A stretch of DNA of 64,000 nucleotides from positions 62,001 through 126,000 of the forward strand of contig NZ_LXXZ01000063.1 in the NCBI RefSeq assembly GCF_003244875.1, given 5' to 3'. This DNA is from Stenotrophomonas sepilia (GTDB lineage: Bacteria > Pseudomonadota > Gammaproteobacteria > Xanthomonadales > Xanthomonadaceae). The first letter of the stretch is position 1; each line of letters begins with the position of its first letter. Positions 48,410-58,460 of the stretch are shown here, piece by piece. The position numbers and the translations under genes are program-made. A model generated the notes under the pieces. That model ran no database searches, was not told the origin of the DNA, and was given only the letters and a program-made list of their open reading frames with translations.

Positions 48410-49153
48410 ATGATGCGAGCGGGGCTGTTGTTGCTGGGACTGCTGGCCACGGTGCCGGCCTGGGCGGCCACGCTGACCGTTTCGGCGGCATCGAGCCTGA
48501 CCGAGAGCTTCCGCGAACTGGGCAATGCCTATGAGAAGGCGCACCCGGGCACCAAGGTCGATTTCAACTTCGCCGCGTCCGGCGTATTGCTGCAACAGAT
48601 CAGCCGCGGTGCGCCGGTGGATGTGTTCGCCTCGGCCGACGAAACCACGATGGACCAGGCCCAGCAGCAGGATCTGCTGGCGGCCGGCACCCGCGAGGTG
48701 TTCGCAGTGAGCGCACTGTGGGTGGTGGTGCCGCCGCAGGCCAAGGCGGCGCCGCGTACCTTGAAGGACCTGGCCGGTGCCGGTGTGCAGCGCATCGCAC
48801 TGGGCAACCCGGACAGCGTGCCGGTCGGCCGCTACGCCAAGGGCGCGCTGGAAGCGGCCGGGCTGTGGCCGTTGGTACAGGGCAGGATCATCACGACGCA
48901 GAACGTGCGTCAGTCGCTGGATTACGTGGCGCGCGGTGAAGTGGATGCCGGCTTCGTCTATGCCACCGACGCGCAGGCGATGCCCGAACGGGTGCGCCGT
49001 GCGTTCGCGGTGCCGGTGTCCGGGCGCATTGCGTATCCGCTGGCGGTGACCAGGGCCAGTACGCAGCCGGCAGAGGCACGGCGCTTCGCTGCCTTCGTGC
49101 GTTCGCCGCAGGGCCAGGCGATTCTGGCCAAGCACGGGTTCGGCAAGCCCTGA
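48410..49153 (+). CDS. modA: Molybdate-binding periplasmic protein ModA
   Basis: The 247-residue product has a Sec signal (LLLLGLLATVPAWA), then ATLTVSAASSLTESFRELG, FNFAASGVLLQQISRGAPVDVFASADETT and VRQSLDYVARGEVDAGFVYATDA, the conserved ModA elements including the oxyanion-binding serines. It delivers molybdate (or tungstate) to ModBC. Confidence 0.94.
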   Translation: MMRAGLLLLGLLATVPAWAATLTVSAASSLTESFRELGNAYEKAHPGTKVDFNFAASGVLLQQISRGAPVDVFASADETTMDQAQQQDLLAAGTREVFAVSALWVVVPPQAKAAPRTLKDLAGAGVQRIALGNPDSVPVGRYAKGALEAAGLWPLVQGRIITTQNVRQSLDYVARGEVDAGFVYATDAQAMPERVRRAFAVPVSGRIAYPLAVTRASTQPAEARRFAAFVRSPQGQAILAKHGFGKP

Positions 49154-49156
49154 GGC

Positions 49157-49840
49157 ATGGATCTGGACTGGACCGCGCTGGGGTTGTCGCTGAAGGTGGC
49201 CGGCTGGGCCACCGCGATCAATCTGGTGCTGGGCGTGGCGCTGGGCGCGTTGCTGGCCCGCCGTCGCTTCCCCGGGCGCGAGCTGCTGGATTCGCTGCTG
49301 ACCCTGCCGATGGTGCTGCCACCGACGGTGCTGGGGTACTACCTGCTGGTGTTGATCGGTCGCAATGGTCCGATCGGTGCGTGGCTGCAGTCGTGGTTCG
49401 GCATCAACCTGGTGTTCACCTGGCAGGCGGCCGTGATTGCTGCGGCGGTGGCCTCGCTGCCGCTGGTGTTCAAGCCGGCACGCGCGGCGTTCGAGGAAGT
49501 GGACGGGCAGCTGGAGCAGGCCGCACGCACGCTGGGTGTGTCCGAAGTGGCGGTGTTTTTCCGCATCACGCTGCCACTGGCGTGGCGCGGCATCCTCGCC
49601 GGCCTGCTGCTGGCGTTTGCGCGCGCGATGGGCGAGTTCGGCGCGACGCTGATGGTGGCCGGAAGCATTCCGGGCCGGACGCAGACGTTGTCGATCGCCA
49701 TCTACGAGGCGGTACAGGCCGGCCAGGACGGCAAGGCCAATGCGCTGGTGATCCTGACCTCGGTGGTCTGCATCGTGATCCTGTTGCTGGCCGCGCGGCT
49801 GGTGGGCGGGCGTCGCCGGGAGCTGCGCGATGTGGCTTGA
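49157..49840 (+). CDS. modB: Molybdate ABC transporter permease ModB
   Basis: The 227-residue permease has about five membrane helices and the ABC coupling loop EEVDGQLEQAARTLGVSEVAVFFRITLPLAW (EAA motif, around residues 115-145). TLPMVLPPTVLGYYLLVLIG and GEFGATLMVAGSIPGRTQTL are ModB hallmarks. It starts 3 bp after modA and overlaps modC by 11 bp. Confidence 0.94.
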   Translation: MDLDWTALGLSLKVAGWATAINLVLGVALGALLARRRFPGRELLDSLLTLPMVLPPTVLGYYLLVLIGRNGPIGAWLQSWFGINLVFTWQAAVIAAAVASLPLVFKPARAAFEEVDGQLEQAARTLGVSEVAVFFRITLPLAWRGILAGLLLAFARAMGEFGATLMVAGSIPGRTQTLSIAIYEAVQAGQDGKANALVILTSVVCIVILLLAARLVGGRRRELRDVA

Positions 49841-50498
49841 CCTGCAGGTACAACGCCGCCTGCAGGCGGCCGGCCAGGAATTCGTGCTGGATGTATCGCT
49901 GCAGTGCACGCAGCGCCAGGTGGTGCTGTTCGGGCCTTCGGGCGCGGGCAAGAGCCTGACCTTGAAGGCGGTGGCCGGGCTGCTGCGGCCGGGCCAGGGT
50001 CATGTGCGCGTGCAGGGGCAGACCCTGTTCGATGCGGCCACCGGTGTGGATCTGCCGCCGCAGCACCGCCAGCTGGGCTATGTGTTCCAGGATTACGCGT
50101 TGTTCCCGCACCTGAGCGTGCGCCAGAACGTGGCGTTCGGGCTGGAGAAGGGGTGGTTGAATCCGCGCGTGGGCCAGCGCTTCGATGCGGTGGAGCAGTG
50201 GTTGCAGGCATTCCGCATCGACACCGTGGGTGATCTGCTGCCCTCGCAGATTTCCGGCGGGCAGCGCCAGCGCAGCGCACTGGCGCGGGCGCTGGTGACG
50301 CAACCGCAGGCGTTGCTGTTGGATGAGCCGTTCTCCGCGCTGGATCATGACCTTCGCCAGCACCTGCGCCAGGAGTTGGAGGCGGTGCTGGACAAGACCG
50401 GCATCCCGTTGTTGTTGATCAGCCACGACCCGCAGGACGTGGCCATGTTCGGCCAGCAGGTGGCGCGCATGGTGGACGGGCGTATCGTCGGCGATTGA
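49830..50498 (+). CDS. modC: Molybdate ABC transporter ATPase ModC, short form
   Basis: The 222-residue ATPase has Walker A GPSGAGKS (35-42), the signature ISGGQRQRSALARAL, Walker B LLLDEPFSAL and a switch His in LISHDPQDV. E. coli ModC has ~350 residues; the C-terminal molybdate-binding MOP domain is absent here, so feedback inhibition by cytoplasmic molybdate is not expected. No ModE gene is in the window. The stop is followed by a long hairpin. Confidence 0.92.
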   Translation: MWLDLQVQRRLQAAGQEFVLDVSLQCTQRQVVLFGPSGAGKSLTLKAVAGLLRPGQGHVRVQGQTLFDAATGVDLPPQHRQLGYVFQDYALFPHLSVRQNVAFGLEKGWLNPRVGQRFDAVEQWLQAFRIDTVGDLLPSQISGGQRQRSALARALVTQPQALLLDEPFSALDHDLRQHLRQELEAVLDKTGIPLLLISHDPQDVAMFGQQVARMVDGRIVGD

Positions 50499-50506
50499 CC
50501 TGCATC

Positions 50507-50580
50507 TGTAGAGCCGAGCCCATGCTCGGCTGCTGTTGGCGGTGTTGCGAAAAGCAGCCGAGCGTGGGCTCGGCTCTACA
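50507..50580. repeat. Long hairpin repeat after modC
   Basis: TGTAGAGCCGAGCCCATGCT (50507-50526) and its near-complement (50553-50580, ending GGCTCGGCTCTACA) form a ~25-bp stem around a ~25-base loop. Internal hairpins AGCCGAGC...GCTCGGCT are possible. It lies between the convergent modC and diflavin reductase genes and may serve as a bidirectional terminator. Confidence 0.7.
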
Positions 50581-50591
50581 GGATCTACGGA

Positions 50592-52121
50592 TCAATACAG
50601 TTCACAGTGCGTGCGGCCTTCATTGCGCAGCGCGTCCCAGCGCCCTTCGCCACCGATGGCATCGATGGCCGCGCGCACCGCGCCTTCCAGGTGGCGCTTG
50701 TTGCCGCACAGGTACAGATGCCCACCGCGGGCCAACACGTCGCGCACTTCGGCGGCACGCTGCTGCAGCACATGCTGCACATAGACCTTTTCGACGCCAT
50801 CGCGCGAGAACGCGGTATGCAGGCCAGCCAGAACGCCACGCGTGTGCCAGTCCTGCAGCTGGTCGCGGTACAGATAGTCGTGCTGGCGGTGCTTCTCGCC
50901 GAACACCAAGTGCACTTCGCGTTCGCAGGCATTGGCCTGCAGTTCCTGCATCAGGCCCATCAACGGTGCGATGCCGGTGCCGGTGCCGACCAGCAGCAGC
51001 GGTGCCTGGCCGGTATCGGGCAGGTGGAAGCCAGGGTTGGAACGGCAGTACACCCGGGCGTGGTCGCCGCCATGCAGCAGGCTGCCGGTGGCAGTGCCGA
51101 AGCGCTCGCGGCCGCGCAGGGTGTAGCGCACTTCGCGCACGCACAGGCTCAGCTGGTCGTGGCACGGATGCGAGGCGATGGAATAGGCGCGCGGCAGCCG
51201 CGGTGACAGCAGCTCGCGCAGCCGGGCCAGCGGCACGCCGTCCGGCGTGGCGTGGTCCTGCAGCACGTCCAGCAGGTCCAGGCCATGCAGGTAGGCGTCG
51301 AGCTCGCGCTTCTGGTTGACCTTCAACAGGCGCTTCAATCCCTCGCTGCCGCTGAGCCTGGCCAGTTCGCGCAGCACGCCCTTGCTCAGCAGGCGCAGCT
51401 CGCGGTCGTGCAGGGCGGCCACGGCGGTGCTGTCGCCGTACCAGGTGGCCAATGCCCGCAGCAGGGCAGGATCGTTCTCCGGCACCACGTGCAGGGTGTC
51501 ACCCGCGCGGTAGGCCATGCCACTGCCGGCGATGTCCAGCTGCAGGTGCCAGGCAGCGGGGTCGCTGCTGTTCAAGCGGCGACGTTCGAGAATGCGGGCG
51601 GCAAAGGCATTGTCTTCGCCATAGGCGGTGACCTGCAGGTGCAGGTCGTGGCCAGCGTTGAGGTCGCCCTCCAGCACCTGGCCCAGCACCGGCCGCCATT
51701 GCTGGAAGAACTGCTCGTAACCCAGGTCGGCGTCCACGCGGTGCAGCAGCGGCTGCGCCTGGCGCTCGCTCAGCGCAGCATCCAGCGCCTTGGTGAAGCC
51801 ACAGAAGTTGGGGTAGCCGGTGTCACCAAGGCCGAACACCGCATAGCGCAGGCCAGCCAGCGTCGGGGTCTGGCGCAGTGTTTCGAAGAACTGTTCGCCG
51901 TTGGCTGGCGGTTCGCCATCGCCGAACGAGCTGGAAATCGCCAGCAGCACATCGCCGTGGCCGAGACTGGCCACGTCGATGTCGTTGAACGGGAGCACCT
52001 GCGGCGCGTGCGGCTGCAGGTCCGCGCCCAAGCGCTGGGCCAGGGCGCGGGCATTGCCCGACTCGGACGCGAATCCCACGAGCAGGCGGCTGAAGGGCGT
52101 ACTGGTCGGGAGGGCGTTCAC
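50592..52121 (-). CDS. Diflavin reductase (sulfite reductase/CPR-type flavoprotein)
   Basis: The product is 509 residues from a GTG at 52121, whose GTGA overlaps the PAS gene stop. Domains in order: flavodoxin (LLVGFASESGNARALAQRLG; SSSFGDGEPPANGEQF; VFGLGDTGYPNFCG), a connecting FAD domain (RAYSIASHP, the RxYS motif) and an NADPH domain (LLVGTGTGIAPLMGLMQEL; YLCGNKRHLEGAV). The architecture equals CysJ or NOS/P450 reductases but no cysI lies alongside. It moves electrons from NADPH through FAD and FMN to an unknown acceptor. Confidence 0.88.
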   Translation of the reverse strand: MNALPTSTPFSRLLVGFASESGNARALAQRLGADLQPHAPQVLPFNDIDVASLGHGDVLLAISSSFGDGEPPANGEQFFETLRQTPTLAGLRYAVFGLGDTGYPNFCGFTKALDAALSERQAQPLLHRVDADLGYEQFFQQWRPVLGQVLEGDLNAGHDLHLQVTAYGEDNAFAARILERRRLNSSDPAAWHLQLDIAGSGMAYRAGDTLHVVPENDPALLRALATWYGDSTAVAALHDRELRLLSKGVLRELARLSGSEGLKRLLKVNQKRELDAYLHGLDLLDVLQDHATPDGVPLARLRELLSPRLPRAYSIASHPCHDQLSLCVREVRYTLRGRERFGTATGSLLHGGDHARVYCRSNPGFHLPDTGQAPLLLVGTGTGIAPLMGLMQELQANACEREVHLVFGEKHRQHDYLYRDQLQDWHTRGVLAGLHTAFSRDGVEKVYVQHVLQQRAAEVRDVLARGGHLYLCGNKRHLEGAVRAAIDAIGGEGRWDALRNEGRTHCELY

Positions 52122-52546
52122 GCGGCCTCGTAGAAGTCGTCGAACTTTTCCTTGCTGAACTCGACCAGGTCGTAGTTCTGCATCAGGTCGTTCACCACGC
52201 GGCGGATGCTGATGTAGGAGGTGATGTTGCCGTCGCCGTCGAACAGCGGTTGCACGGTGGTGTCGACCACGTAGAGCACGCCGCCCTTGCCGAGGTTGGG
52301 CACGATGCCGGTCCAGGTCTTGCCGGCCTTGATGGTGTCCCACATGTCCTTGTAGACCGCCTTGGGCACGTCCGGGTGGCGCACGATGCTGTGCGGCTGG
52401 CCGATCAGTTCCTCGCGGGCGAAGCCGGTGAGCGTGCAGAACAGGTCATTGGCGTAGGTGATGTTGCCCTGCAGGTCGGTGGTGGAGATCACCATGACGT
52501 TCTGCAGCGCATTCACGAGCTGGGCGTTGTCGGGGGAGTAGCTCAT
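52118..52546 (-). CDS. Stand-alone PAS domain protein (Aer-like)
   Basis: The 142-residue protein starts MSYSPDNAQLVNALQNVMVI with AAGGA upstream. DLFCTLTGFAREELIGQPHS, IVRHPDVPKAVYKDMWDTIK and AGKTWTGIVPN are the FAD-binding PAS pattern of Aer aerotaxis receptors, but no HAMP, membrane or signalling domain follows. It is translationally coupled to the diflavin reductase, so it may sense redox or receive electrons from it. The 441-bp gap to glgA (52547-52987) holds two small hairpins (52565-52579, 52605-52622) and no gene. Confidence 0.85.
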   Translation of the reverse strand: MSYSPDNAQLVNALQNVMVISTTDLQGNITYANDLFCTLTGFAREELIGQPHSIVRHPDVPKAVYKDMWDTIKAGKTWTGIVPNLGKGGVLYVVDTTVQPLFDGDGNITSYISIRRVVNDLMQNYDLVEFSKEKFDDFYEAA

Positions 52547-52987
52547 CGCAGGGTCCTTGTAGAGGCCGGCTGCGCCGGCGTGTTCGGGTTCTGCATAGGA
52601 ATACGCCCGCGTGGCAGCGGGCGGTTTGACATTGGTCAAGCGCGTAGCGCGAAGGCCTGCGACCGGGTGTCGCAGGGTGAGTCTCTTTAGAGATCAACCC
52701 AGCCCGGCTCAGGCGGCACGCGGGATTGCCAGCAGCCGGGCGTGGGCTCGGCCCCATCGCAGGAGACACGGGCAGGAGGCGGGCGCATGTCATGTGTACT
52801 GAGCTCATGACGTGTTGTCACAAAGAAATCGCCATGGCTTCACGGTTGATTGATCGCATGCAGGGCTATTGTCGTCCTGAGCCTCTCGCTGGCGTCCCCC
52901 ACGTCCTGCGTCGACTTCCTTCCCAGCATCAGCGCCTGTCCGGGCGCCGCTGGCGTCTGTCTGCCTGAAGCATCCGAGATCATCCCC

Positions 52988-54514
52988 ATGGCCCGCGCCG
53001 CCCAGTCCGCTTCACCCGTTGCGATCTCTCCCGTCACGCCCGTGCCGATCGGCACGCGCCGCGGCCATTCGCAACCGTTGGATCTGCCGGAACTGGTGCA
53101 GCGCGTGTTGTTCGTTGCCACCGAGATGGCGGACTTCGTCAAGGCCGGTGGCCTGGGCGACGTCGCTGCGGCCCTGCCGCGTGCGGTGCGCGGTGCGTGT
53201 GATTCGCGCGTGCTGCTGCCCGGCTACCCGGAGGTACTGCAGCGCCTGCCACAGCTGCAGCGGGTGGGGCAGGTCAGCGCGCGGGCCGGCTTGCCGGCGT
53301 GCACGATCGGCATGGCGGTGCAGGCCGACGGCCTTCCGATCTACGTGCTGCTGTCGCCGGAGCTGTACGAGCGTGAGGGCTCGCCCTACGTGGACGGGCA
53401 GGGGCAGGAGTGGAAGGACAACGCGGTTCGCTTCGCGACGCTTTCGCATGCGGCGGCGGAGATTGCGGCCGGGCGTGCCGGGCTGTACTGGTCGCCACAG
53501 CTGCTGCACCTGAATGACTGGCCGGTGGCCATGGCGGCCGCCTACGTGCGTTGGGACCGGACGGCCGTGCCGACCCTGCTGACCATCCACAACCTGGCTT
53601 ACCAGGGGCTGTTCCCCTACGCGCTTGCGCCGGTACTGGGCGTGCCGGCCGAACACCTGGATGAACTGCACTTCCACGGGCAGATGTCGTTCCTGCAGGG
53701 CGGCATCACCAACGCCACGCGGCTGAACACGGTCAGCCTTCGCTACGCTCAGCAGATCACCGCCCCGGATGAAGGCTGCGGGCTGCATGACCTGTTGGCG
53801 CGTCGCGCAGCCGGCGGGCACCTGAGTGGCATCGTCAACGGCATCGACGCCAGCTGGGACCCGCGCCGCGATATCCATCTCAAGGCCCACTTCGGCATTG
53901 GTGAGTGGACCGGGCGCGCCACCAACGCCCATGCGGTGCGCAAGGCGTTCGGCCTGGCACCGTCGACCGGCCCGCTGTTTGCGGTGGTGTCGCGGCTGGT
54001 GCACCAGAAGGGCCTGGACATCACCTGCGACGTGGCGCCCCAGATCGTGGCGGCCGGCGGCCAGCTGGTCATCATCGGCGGTGGCGAGCCGCAGGTGGAA
54101 GCCCAGGTGCAGGCGCTGGCCCGCCGCTACCCGGGGCGGGTGGGCGCCTTCATCGGGTTCGAAGAAGCGCTGGCCCGCCAGATGTTTGCCGGCGCCGATT
54201 TCCTGCTGATGCCTTCGCGCTTCGAACCCTGCGGGCTGAGCCAGATGTACGCGCAGCGTTTCGGCTGCCTGCCCATCGCACACGCGACCGGCGGACTGGT
54301 GGATACCGTGGAGGACGGCGTGACCGGTTTTCTGTTCCATGGCGCCAATGCCGATGGCCTGCGCCGCTGCGTGGAACGGGCGATGCGCACCTTCCGCCTG
54401 CCGGGGCTGCTGCAGGCCATGCGCCGCGCGGCCATGCTGCGGCCAGGTGGCTGGGATGCGGCGGGGCGCGCCTACCTGGCGTTGTACCAGCAGACCTGCC
54501 AGGTGGCCGCATGA
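52988..54514 (+). CDS. glgA: Glycogen synthase
   Basis: The product is 508 residues from ATG 52988 ([15 protein letters not shown]). It is a GT5 glycogen synthase: [20 protein letters not shown], with KAGG in place of the usual KTGG ADP-glucose loop, [37 protein letters not shown] and [18 protein letters not shown]. It extends alpha-1,4-glucan from ADP-glucose. The N-terminal ~30 residues before the core are extra and low in complexity. glgC is not in the window. It is the first gene of the operon and overlaps glgB by 4 bp. Confidence 0.93.
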   Translation: MARAAQSASPVAISPVTPVPIGTRRGHSQPLDLPELVQRVLFVATEMADFVKAGGLGDVAAALPRAVRGACDSRVLLPGYPEVLQRLPQLQRVGQVSARAGLPACTIGMAVQADGLPIYVLLSPELYEREGSPYVDGQGQEWKDNAVRFATLSHAAAEIAAGRAGLYWSPQLLHLNDWPVAMAAAYVRWDRTAVPTLLTIHNLAYQGLFPYALAPVLGVPAEHLDELHFHGQMSFLQGGITNATRLNTVSLRYAQQITAPDEGCGLHDLLARRAAGGHLSGIVNGIDASWDPRRDIHLKAHFGIGEWTGRATNAHAVRKAFGLAPSTGPLFAVVSRLVHQKGLDITCDVAPQIVAAGGQLVIIGGGEPQVEAQVQALARRYPGRVGAFIGFEEALARQMFAGADFLLMPSRFEPCGLSQMYAQRFGCLPIAHATGGLVDTVEDGVTGFLFHGANADGLRRCVERAMRTFRLPGLLQAMRRAAMLRPGGWDAAGRAYLALYQQTCQVAA

Positions 54515-56745
54515 GCCACGACAGCCTGCATCTGGCCGCCCTGGAGGATGAAACCATCGCGGAGATGGGATTGGATCAGCGCATCGCGCCGGCGCTGGAG
54601 GACCTCGTCCATGCACGCCCGGCCGACGCATTCGCCTGGCTGGGCCCGCACCGCCAGCCAGAAGGCGGACGCCAGCTGCGCGTGCTGGTGCCGCACGCGC
54701 AGCGCGTCGAGGTGATCGCAGACGACGGGCGGCGCTGGGACCTGTCCCCCGGCCCGTTGCCCGGCCTGTTCGAGGGCGCGGCCGGCGACGCGGCGATACC
54801 GCTGCTTGCCCTGCATTTCGAACAGGGCGTGGAGCAGGTGCACGATGCCTATGCGTTCGGTCCACTGTTGGACGAAGCCCTGCTGCAGCGGTTCCATGCC
54901 GGTGATGCCGATGCGGCGCGGCAGCTGGGGGCGGTGCCGATGCAGGTGCAGGGCATCGCGGGCGTGCGCTTCGCGGTGTGGGCACCCAATGCCCAGCGGG
55001 TCGCGGTGGTTGGCGATTTCAATGGATGGGATGGCCGACGTCATCCGATGCGGCTGCGTCACACCGCCGGCGTGTGGGAACTGTTCCTGCCGGGCGTGCA
55101 GGCCGGTGCCCGCTACAAATTCCGCATCGTCGGCGCCGACGGCCGGGTGATGCCCGACAAGTTCGATCCGATGGCGCGCTGGGCCGAGCTGCCACCGGCC
55201 ACCGCTTCGCGGGTGCCTTCGGCGGCGCCGACGCAGTGGCACGATGACGCATGGTTGGCGGCCCGACGCCAGGCCGGAACCAGCGCACCGCTGTCGATCT
55301 ACGAAGTGCATGCGGGCTCCTGGCAGCGCAGCGACGAGGGTGCGCCGCTGGACTGGGATGCCCTGGCCGACCGGTTGATTCCGTACGTGGCCGGGCTGGG
55401 CTTCACCCATATCGAACTTTTGCCGGTCAGCGAGCATCCTTTCGGTGGTTCCTGGGGCTATCAGCCGCTGGGCATCTACGCGCCGACGGCGCGCCATGGC
55501 ACGCCGCAGGCCTTCGCGCGCTTCGTGGACCGCTGCCACCAGGCCGGCGTGGGGGTGATCTTGGACTGGGTGAGCGCGCACTTCCCGAACGATGCGCATG
55601 GCCTGGCCGGGTTCGATGGCACTGCGCTGTACGAGCATGCGGATCCGCGCGAAGGGGTGCACGCCGACTGGGACACGCTGATCTACAACTATGGCCGCAA
55701 TGAGGTGGCCGCCTACCTGATCGGCAGTGCCTTGGAGTGGGTGGAGCGGTTCCACATCGACGGTCTGCGCGTGGATGCCGTGGCGTCGATGCTGTACCGG
55801 GATTACAGCCGGGCCGAGGGGGAGTGGATACCCAACGAGCAGGGCGGGCGCGAGAACCTGCAGGCGGTCGCGTTCCTGCGGCGGATGAACCAGACGCTGC
55901 GCGAGCGCTTTCCGGACGTGCTGGTGATCGCCGAGGAATCCACCGCGTGGCCGGGCGTGACCGCGCCGGTGGAAGCGGGCGGGCTTGGCTTCACCCATAA
56001 ATGGAACATGGGCTGGATGCACGACACCCTGCAGTATATGGGGCGCGACCCGATCCATCGCCCGCATCACCACAGCGAGATCAGCTTCGGCCTGGTCTAC
56101 GCCTTTTCCGAACGGTTCGTGCTGCCGCTTTCGCATGACGAGGTGGTGCACGGCAAGGGGGCGCTGCTGGCCAAGATGGCCGGCGAGCCGGCGCAGCGGC
56201 TGGCCCAGCTGCGCGCGTACTACGGCTTCATGTGGGCGCACCCGGGCAACAAACTGCTGTTCATGGGCGGCGAGTTCGGCCAGGGCCACGAGTGGTCGCA
56301 CGATGCGGCACTGGACTGGGCACAGGCGGCCAGCAGTGAGGGCCAGGGCCTGTCGCGCCTGGTGCGAGACCTCAACGGCGTGCTCCGCGCCGAACCCGCG
56401 TTGCATCGCGACGAGCGCGACGAACGCGGTTTCGACTGGAGCGTGGCCGATGACAACCGCAACAGCGTTTACGCGTTCATCCGCCGGGATCCTGCCGGCA
56501 GCGGCCGCACCCTGCTGGTGGTGAGCAACTTCACCCCGGTGCGGCGCGAGGCGTACCGGGTCGGCGTGCCGCACCCGGGGCGTTGGACCGAACGACTCAA
56601 CACCGACAGCGTGTACTACGGTGGCGGCAATAGCGGCAACCTCGGAGCGGCGCTTACCGAGCCCCGGCCGATGCATGGGCACGCCCAGTCGCTGCGGCTG
56701 ACGCTGCCGCCGCTGTCCACGCTGTACCTGCAGGTTGATGCATGA
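54511..56745 (+). CDS. glgB: 1,4-alpha-glucan branching enzyme
   Basis: The 744-residue product has an N-terminal beta domain, then CBM48 ([20 protein letters not shown]), and a GH13 barrel with the four conserved regions: [24 protein letters not shown] (nucleophile Asp), [12 protein letters not shown] (acid Glu) and [14 protein letters not shown] (stabiliser Asp). It introduces alpha-1,6 branches in glycogen. The ATG overlaps the glgA stop and the TGA overlaps treZ. Confidence 0.95.
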   Translation: MSHDSLHLAALEDETIAEMGLDQRIAPALEDLVHARPADAFAWLGPHRQPEGGRQLRVLVPHAQRVEVIADDGRRWDLSPGPLPGLFEGAAGDAAIPLLALHFEQGVEQVHDAYAFGPLLDEALLQRFHAGDADAARQLGAVPMQVQGIAGVRFAVWAPNAQRVAVVGDFNGWDGRRHPMRLRHTAGVWELFLPGVQAGARYKFRIVGADGRVMPDKFDPMARWAELPPATASRVPSAAPTQWHDDAWLAARRQAGTSAPLSIYEVHAGSWQRSDEGAPLDWDALADRLIPYVAGLGFTHIELLPVSEHPFGGSWGYQPLGIYAPTARHGTPQAFARFVDRCHQAGVGVILDWVSAHFPNDAHGLAGFDGTALYEHADPREGVHADWDTLIYNYGRNEVAAYLIGSALEWVERFHIDGLRVDAVASMLYRDYSRAEGEWIPNEQGGRENLQAVAFLRRMNQTLRERFPDVLVIAEESTAWPGVTAPVEAGGLGFTHKWNMGWMHDTLQYMGRDPIHRPHHHSEISFGLVYAFSERFVLPLSHDEVVHGKGALLAKMAGEPAQRLAQLRAYYGFMWAHPGNKLLFMGGEFGQGHEWSHDAALDWAQAASSEGQGLSRLVRDLNGVLRAEPALHRDERDERGFDWSVADDNRNSVYAFIRRDPAGSGRTLLVVSNFTPVRREAYRVGVPHPGRWTERLNTDSVYYGGGNSGNLGAALTEPRPMHGHAQSLRLTLPPLSTLYLQVDA

Positions 56746-58460
56746 CGGCAGTGACGCCGCGCCTGGGCGCATGGCCTGTGGCCGGTGACGGGGTGGAGTT
56801 CCGCGTGTGGGCACCGGACGCAAGGACGATGGCGTTGAGCCTGCACGGCACGCAGCGGGCGATGCAACGCGACCCGGACGGCTGCCACTGGCTGCGAACA
56901 CCGGCATCGCATGGCGACCGCTACTGTTTTCGCCTTCCTTCCGGCCTGGACGTGCCCGACCCGGCCTCGCGCTGGCAGCCGGACGGCATCGACGGCGACA
57001 GCGCGGTGGTGCTGGACAAGGACATGGTGCAACCCACGTGGCGCGGGCATGCCTGGCAGGACCTGGTGATCTATGAAGTACACATCGAGGCCGGCGGCGG
57101 CTTCGCGGCGCTGACCGCGCAGCTGCCGATGCTGGCCGCGATTGGCATCACCGCCATTGAGCTGATGCCGGTCGCGCAGTTTCCCGGCCAGCGCAACTGG
57201 GGCTACGACGGCGTGTTCCCGTATGCGCCGGCCCATGCTTACGGTGGGCCGGCAGAGCTGAATGCCTTCGTCGAGGCGGCACATGCCGCTGGGCTTTCCG
57301 TGTTGCTGGACGTGGTCTACAACCACTTCGGACCGCAGGGTAACCATCTGCGCCAGTACGCGCGGGGGTTCTTCCGTGATGACCGCAGTACTCCCTGGGG
57401 CGAGGCCATCGACTTCCGCCAGCCCTGGGTGCGGCGCTTCTTCATCGACAACGCGCTGATGTGGTTGCGCGACTACGGCTTCGATGGGCTGCGCCTGGAT
57501 GCGGTGCATGCCATCGATGATGAGCGCTTCCTGCAGCAGCTGGCCGAGGAGGTACACGCGGTGGTGCCGCACGCGCACCTGGTGCTGGAGAACGAACGCA
57601 ACCAGGCGCGATGGTTGCGCGGCGCCTACCAGGGGCAATGGAATGACGACTTCCACAATGCGCTGCACGTGATGCTGACCGGCGAGCAGGAGGGCTATTA
57701 CGCGGCCTATGCCGGTCGCGCCGAAGCACTGCTGGCGCGCTGCCTGGCCGAAGGATTCGCCTGGCAGGGTGAACCGGACCTGCGCGGCGATCCCCGCGGC
57801 GAACCCAGCGCTGACCTGTCTCCCGCGCGTTTTGTGGCATTCGCGCAGAACCACGACCAGGTAGGCAACCGTGCTTTCGGCGAGCGCTTGTCGATGCTGG
57901 TGGATCCGGCGCGGCTGCGTGCGGCGCTGGCGTTGACCGTGCTGACGCCGATGATCCCGCTGCTGTTCATGGGCGAACCGTGGCAGGCGCAATCGCCGTT
58001 CCTGTTCTTCACCGACTACGCGCCGCCGCTGGACGAGGCGGTGCGCGAAGGGCGTCGCCGCGAGTTCGCTGGTTTCAGCGCCTTTGCCGACGCCGCCTCG
58101 CGCGCGCGTATTCCGGACCCGAACGATGCGGCGACCCTGCAGGCGTCGTACACGCCGCCGCCCGGCGATGATCCCTGGTCGCAGCACTGGCTGCGCTGCA
58201 CGGGCGAGTTCCTCGGCCTGCGCAGGCGCTATCTGCAGCCGGGCCTGCTGCAGGCGCGGTCGCTGGGTGCGCGCGTGCTGGGCCGAGGCGCGGTGCAGGC
58301 GGGCTGGCAGTTGCCCTCGGGCCAATGGTGGATCGCGATCAACGTGGGCCCTGTGCCGGTGGCGCATGCGGTGCCGGCCGGCGACTGCGTCGTGGGGCCG
58401 GACGCGGCCGGGATGCTGCCAGCCGGCGGCGGCGTGCTGGCCTGCTGGATCGCCGCATGA
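56742..58460 (+). CDS. treZ: Malto-oligosyltrehalose trehalohydrolase
   Basis: The 572-residue GH13 enzyme has CBM48 ([19 protein letters not shown]) and the barrel blocks [35 protein letters not shown] and [17 protein letters not shown]. The [18 protein letters not shown] loop is typical of TreZ. It releases trehalose from the maltooligosyltrehalose made by TreY, encoded two genes downstream. It overlaps both neighbours by 4 bp. Confidence 0.94.
   Translation: MTAVTPRLGAWPVAGDGVEFRVWAPDARTMALSLHGTQRAMQRDPDGCHWLRTPASHGDRYCFRLPSGLDVPDPASRWQPDGIDGDSAVVLDKDMVQPTWRGHAWQDLVIYEVHIEAGGGFAALTAQLPMLAAIGITAIELMPVAQFPGQRNWGYDGVFPYAPAHAYGGPAELNAFVEAAHAAGLSVLLDVVYNHFGPQGNHLRQYARGFFRDDRSTPWGEAIDFRQPWVRRFFIDNALMWLRDYGFDGLRLDAVHAIDDERFLQQLAEEVHAVVPHAHLVLENERNQARWLRGAYQGQWNDDFHNALHVMLTGEQEGYYAAYAGRAEALLARCLAEGFAWQGEPDLRGDPRGEPSADLSPARFVAFAQNHDQVGNRAFGERLSMLVDPARLRAALALTVLTPMIPLLFMGEPWQAQSPFLFFTDYAPPLDEAVREGRRREFAGFSAFADAASRARIPDPNDAATLQASYTPPPGDDPWSQHWLRCTGEFLGLRRRYLQPGLLQARSLGARVLGRGAVQAGWQLPSGQWWIAINVGPVPVAHAVPAGDCVVGPDAAGMLPAGGGVLACWIAA

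Noticed and set aside
50592-52121. Assignment of the diflavin reductase as cysJ
   Set aside because: Domain order fits, but cysI and cysH are absent and the partner is a PAS gene, so the name is not used.
54472-56907. 811-codon minus-strand frame opposite glgB
   Set aside because: It is a shadow of a clear GH13 gene with all catalytic motifs on the plus strand.
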